NCBI GenBank assembly: GCA_028023455.1
Contig: JAQFVV010006740.1
Coordinates: forward strand, 240,161-304,160
Direction: 5' to 3'
Source of the DNA: Epiperipatus broadwayi
Taxonomy: Eukaryota > Onychophora > Udeonychophora > Euonychophora > Peripatidae
Length of the DNA: 64,000 nucleotides
Positions 60,288 to 64,000 of this stretch are shown here, piece by piece. Under the pieces are notes generated by a model that saw only the letters and a program-made list of their open reading frames with translations, did not search any database and was not told where the DNA came from. How positions within the stretch are numbered: the stretch's first letter is position 1; the number at the start of each line of letters is the position of its first letter. Both the position numbers and the translations under genes were made by a program.

Positions 60288-62599
60288 TATATATATATGT
60301 GTGTGATATTTAATCCCAAAAATGTAATAATTTACTCTAAGTTTCTATTTAAATAATTATAATAAATTTTATTTAATAATTTTTTTTATTATCGATAAAT
60401 GATTACTAGGTAAACTGGAATAATTTAATATTTTCTTTGTCTATTGTAAACAACAAATAAATAATACTTTTTTATGACATTAAAATGTATAATGTCTTCA
60501 CACTATCTTACCATTCAAATAGATATAACATTTTATAATATATTGATTTAAATTATTAAATCATATCAAAGAATGTCTTATTATTAATTTGTAAATAAAA
60601 TTATGATGAGTTATTAAATGAGAGTTAAGAGTCTTATTCAAACTGGTAGTTATATGATAAAGTAATCATAAATGAAAGTCTGCTCGCAAAAATAATCGTA
60701 TACAATGGAATAGTTTGAAGCATGTCCATTAAAGTATAAAGATTGACTATCTTAATACAAAGCTGAGTACTGATTATATATATGTGTGAGTATATTAATC
60801 TGGACGCACTGATGATTGCTGGTTTAGCATAAAATACGTATATTGGTGATTATTTATCTTTTCAACATGTGTGTGATCAGGTGGGTCAGCAATATGAGAT
60901 GACACTGAGAGTGGTGGGTCATGTAAAAGTCTGAGTTCAAACCCTGCATATATTACATATATAAATTCAGGTTTAAGCCTGTACAATGTATTAACAAAAT
61001 AATGTAAATTTTATTATTGTATTAGAATTCAGTAATTATTTAGAGTGAACCTATGTTTTATGTTCATTAATTGGTATCATTTTAGCACAAAATCTAGTGA
61101 ATAAATTATTTATAATAAAATTTTATATAATCATCAACTTTAAATAATTTAATTTATTCTTTAATATAGTATTAATTTTAGTACATAGTAATAAAAATGT
61201 TATTTACATATGAATACCAATTTAAACTATTATTTAATACCTTTATTATAATTTTTAAATACATTATTTTTTCATTATGTATACAATTTTGTCTCCCAGT
61301 TGAGTTGATATTTATTTGGTATGTAAATATATTAATACATTTTAACTTTATTCAATATTAAATGTGCATTAGTTTATTAGTAATGCTTAAATCTAATCAT
61401 TATTTAAATTTATTACATTATAGTGACATTCTTAAAAATAAATTTGTATAAGTTGTTTGAAAAACAAAAAATACCATGTCTCAATGCTCTAATTAAATTC
61501 AATTAAATTAAAACAATTTCAAAAAAAAAAATACAGAAAAATACATTTCAATACTTTAAAATGTATGTACTTGTCATATCATTAAAATTATATCTATATT
61601 TGCCATACTTTTTTACAAGATTTGATAAAAATTGATAATAATCGCTATGTGATAATACAAATTTTATTTTTATTTTTACAATTTTTTTATTGTAAAGTTT
61701 TATATTATGGTTAAATGAGTCACAAATGCTGAATGTTATGTGGTTGCACCATTGGTTACACAAATAATCTTTATATAAATTATTTTTTGTAATATTATTA
61801 CAATTGTAAAATGGGCAGTAGTATTTAGGGTATAAGTAATAATAAAATAAAATAGTTTGTTTGTGTAATTGATTACAAATGTGGAAATAATTTATTTATA
61901 TTTATTCATATCTCATATGTTCTTCATAGTAAGAAAAGATAAAAAATAAAACAATTTCAATATTATACTGCAAAAATTTGATATATTTTGTTGTACTGAA
62001 AATGCTTTATGGTTTTACATAAAAAAGATAATTATTTAAGAATGAGCTGGTATTTTTTATTTCTGAATACACACATTATAGCATATTTACATGTAATTTT
62101 AATAAAAGATTTTATGCTTGTATTTAAAGCAAATTTATTCCTACTCAAATTATATACTTCTTACTTGACAGACATCATGTTTAGAAAATCATTATAAAAC
62201 AATCTTCCAAGTTTTTTTATGTATAAATTTAAATGTTATTACTTTCAAAACAACATTTATTTGTACCTCGAGGCAATACAAGAGATAAAGTTTTCAAATA
62301 CAAAGTAATAATCCAGTTTTTGTTAACTACAAATTTTGTAAGTGCTAGTGTGCGGTGAACAATATGGTTCACTCACACAAGGGACCAACAAAATATGGTT
62401 CAATGCATATAATTTTCAAACATTCTAGATTACACTATGTTGATTGGTAATAATGGTTCATATAAATCAAGGTGTGCAGTGGCATTTTATTCACCTGCCC
62501 ACCAAGACTAATACAGATAAAGTAAATTATTTTAGTTAATTACTATACTCTGAATGTCCACTTAACATGTCCATTTCACCATTTAATTGATCAAAGGTA
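60288..62599. other. Unassigned AT-rich DNA
   Basis: No coding frame recognised. Near 60940 the plus strand has GAGTTCAAACCCTGC, a good B-box, but no convincing A-box upstream; it may be the end of a worn SINE. Nothing else could be supported. Confidence 0.4.
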
Positions 62600-64000
62600 T
62601 ATATTGTTTTATTTACTTTAGGATAATAAACCCCTGCTTCTGGGGGTTGGCACTATCCTTTTTACATGTGCCATGTTCCAACTTATTGTTCTTCAATTTC
62701 TTTATTTTTTCAAATTGATTTTTATTCTATCTTGTAGTTTTAGTGGAGTTTTGGCATTTCCTGAATCATTCTGTCATTCACACTGATTCATCTAGCATTT
62801 AAGATGAACTTGATGCAAGGCTCTTTCCCAGTTTGACCTAGTCCCAAATATGTTCAGCTATCCATGGCCAGCATGTCTTTTTATCATGATTCTTGGCTTC
62901 ATTTAATAGTTTGAAGTAAAGTTATTCAATTGTGTAGTCCATCCCTTTTTCGAATGTTATTTTATTTTATGCCAACTAGATGGCAAAATTAACATGTTGC
63001 CAGTCTTATGGCACCAAATGAGCCTTTTTGAATGCCTTTCCCATATCTATACTAGCCCAGTCTTTATCGCTGATCTTTTGCAGGGTCAGGCACCATAATT
63101 TGTTCCAAATGTTGCAGTCTTGAAAAATGTGTGAAATGGTCTCATCAGTTTTTTTGCATAGTGGACAAATTGGATTGATTTTGTATCTTCACTTGTTGTG
63201 AAGAAAAGCTGAGGTGGGCAGGGCCTCAAGATTCACCTTAATTATAAAGTCTACTAGTTTTTCTTCTAATTTTCAAAATTTTGTTAACCTTGCAAGCCAC
63301 TTTATGCCCAGCTGGAATCTTGTCTCAATGTTAGAACTATTGCACTTAATTAGTGTGTGAATGTCCCAATACTGGAGTTGTCCACTGAAGAAGGGAACTG
63401 GAGGTCCCTACATTTTTTATCACTAATGTGACCTGTTGTTGTAGCCACATGTTACCCTTTTGGGGAGGTCAATCAGTTGGTTTGTCCCATTTGGCAGCAA
63501 TGGACTTCCATATCTGGGTTATCTTGGAAGAGTTTCATTAATATGTTGTGGGTTTCCTGAATTAAAAAGGTGGTGATGGAATAGAGTCCAAGCCAATTTT
63601 GTGACTAGAGCATTGAGGCTGATAACTGCTGTCCTCTTTCACCAGCACAACCTTCTACATTGCATATCTAATTATTTATAAAAGACTTTGTTGGGGAGAA
63701 TCTGGCCAGAAAATATGTGATTTTAGGCAGTGCAACTGCATTTAATAGTGTGGCCTTCCCCAGCAAAGAAAGGGGAACCTTGGTTAATGATGTTACTATG
63801 TTCTCAACTTTTGTGAGGATGATTTACTTCAGCTCTATTTTCATAATGAAGGGAGTAGAAGCAAGGTAGAAGCTGAGGAAATTTTTGAGAGGGAGGGGGT
63901 ATTAAATATACCATGGATTTGTTTCCTGGTCTGATCAACCACCCCATTGGCACTTAAACTGAATTCAGAACCAAACTGGTCCAAGAATTTATCCATGCTA
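62600..64000 (-). pseudogene. Tx1/L1-like non-LTR ORF2, C-terminal part (runs off the window)
   Basis: Minus-strand remnant entering from beyond 64000. Near 63750, GKATLLNAVALPKITYFLA matches the post-RT block of L1/Tx1 ORF2 (GRxxLINxV...Y). LGLYSITTFLIQETHNILM follows (about 63570). Near 63370, WDIHTLIKCNSSNIETRFQL and IKWLARLT are open. Near 63150, CPLCKKTDETISHIFQDC is the C-terminal Cys-His zinc knuckle. Downstream frames (DWASIDMGKAFKK) continue towards 62900. The 3' UTR appears to contain a C4/G4 hairpin near 62640. Several stops and frame changes are present. The RT catalytic region would lie outside the window. Confidence 0.7.

Overview
This is a very AT-rich stretch of animal nuclear DNA that holds almost nothing but transposable elements, their remnants and microsatellites. 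I found no host protein-coding gene, rRNA gene, CRISPR array or bacterial-type operon. Several Penelope-like elements (PLEs), RTE-type, Jockey/CR1-superfamily and Tx1/L1-like retrotransposons, tRNA-derived SINEs and long (AAT)n and (TA)n arrays together point to an invertebrate, perhaps a mollusc or cnidarian. The species cannot be fixed from the sequence.

Layout. 1-560: GIY-YIG endonuclease end of a PLE (minus). 1554-2250: tandem duplication, one copy carrying a tRNA-like insertion. 2251-3095: head-to-head inverted dimer of PLE 3' ends with hammerhead-like motifs. 5707-6665: a (TA)n array and a second inverted PLE endonuclease pair. 6.7-11 kb: G-poor AT-rich DNA. 11031-11550: nested inverted-repeat element around (TA)n. 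14.4-18.6 kb: SINE remnant, possible LTR-like piece, two minisatellites. 20068-20215: palindromic PLE terminal repeat. 20250-21920 and 24448-26650: decayed APE-type non-LTR retrotransposons (minus). 24131-24223: small SINE with an 11-bp target-site duplication.

30392-43620 is the most structured part. Two nearly intact non-LTR retrotransposons, A (30392-34984) and B (34985-39236), lie head-to-tail on the minus strand with (AAT)n arrays on both sides of each. Next come an inverted and tandem array of a 450-bp repeat carrying hammerhead-like motifs (39385-40737), a plus-strand 3' tail fragment and a third, decayed element related to A (41105-43620), each again bordered by (AAT)n or (ATT)n. Both A and B have a PHD-finger ORF1 followed closely by an APE-endonuclease/reverse-transcriptase ORF2. 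Each carries one homopolymer frameshift.

44640-46083 is a decayed PLE with RT and GIY-YIG domains (minus), head-to-head with a decayed plus-strand non-LTR element (46090-49270). 54655-60287 holds two direct copies and one inverted partial copy of a 2,597-bp repeat of unknown type. 62600-64000 is the 3' part of a Tx1/L1-like ORF2 running off the right edge.

Two themes stand out. First, PLE sequences, the 450-bp repeat and the 2.6-kb repeat all occur in inverted pairs with truncated centres, and at 20 kb the centre falls on the predicted hammerhead cleavage site. Second, unrelated retroelements pile up inside (AAT)n arrays, suggesting microsatellite targeting or shared tail-based priming.
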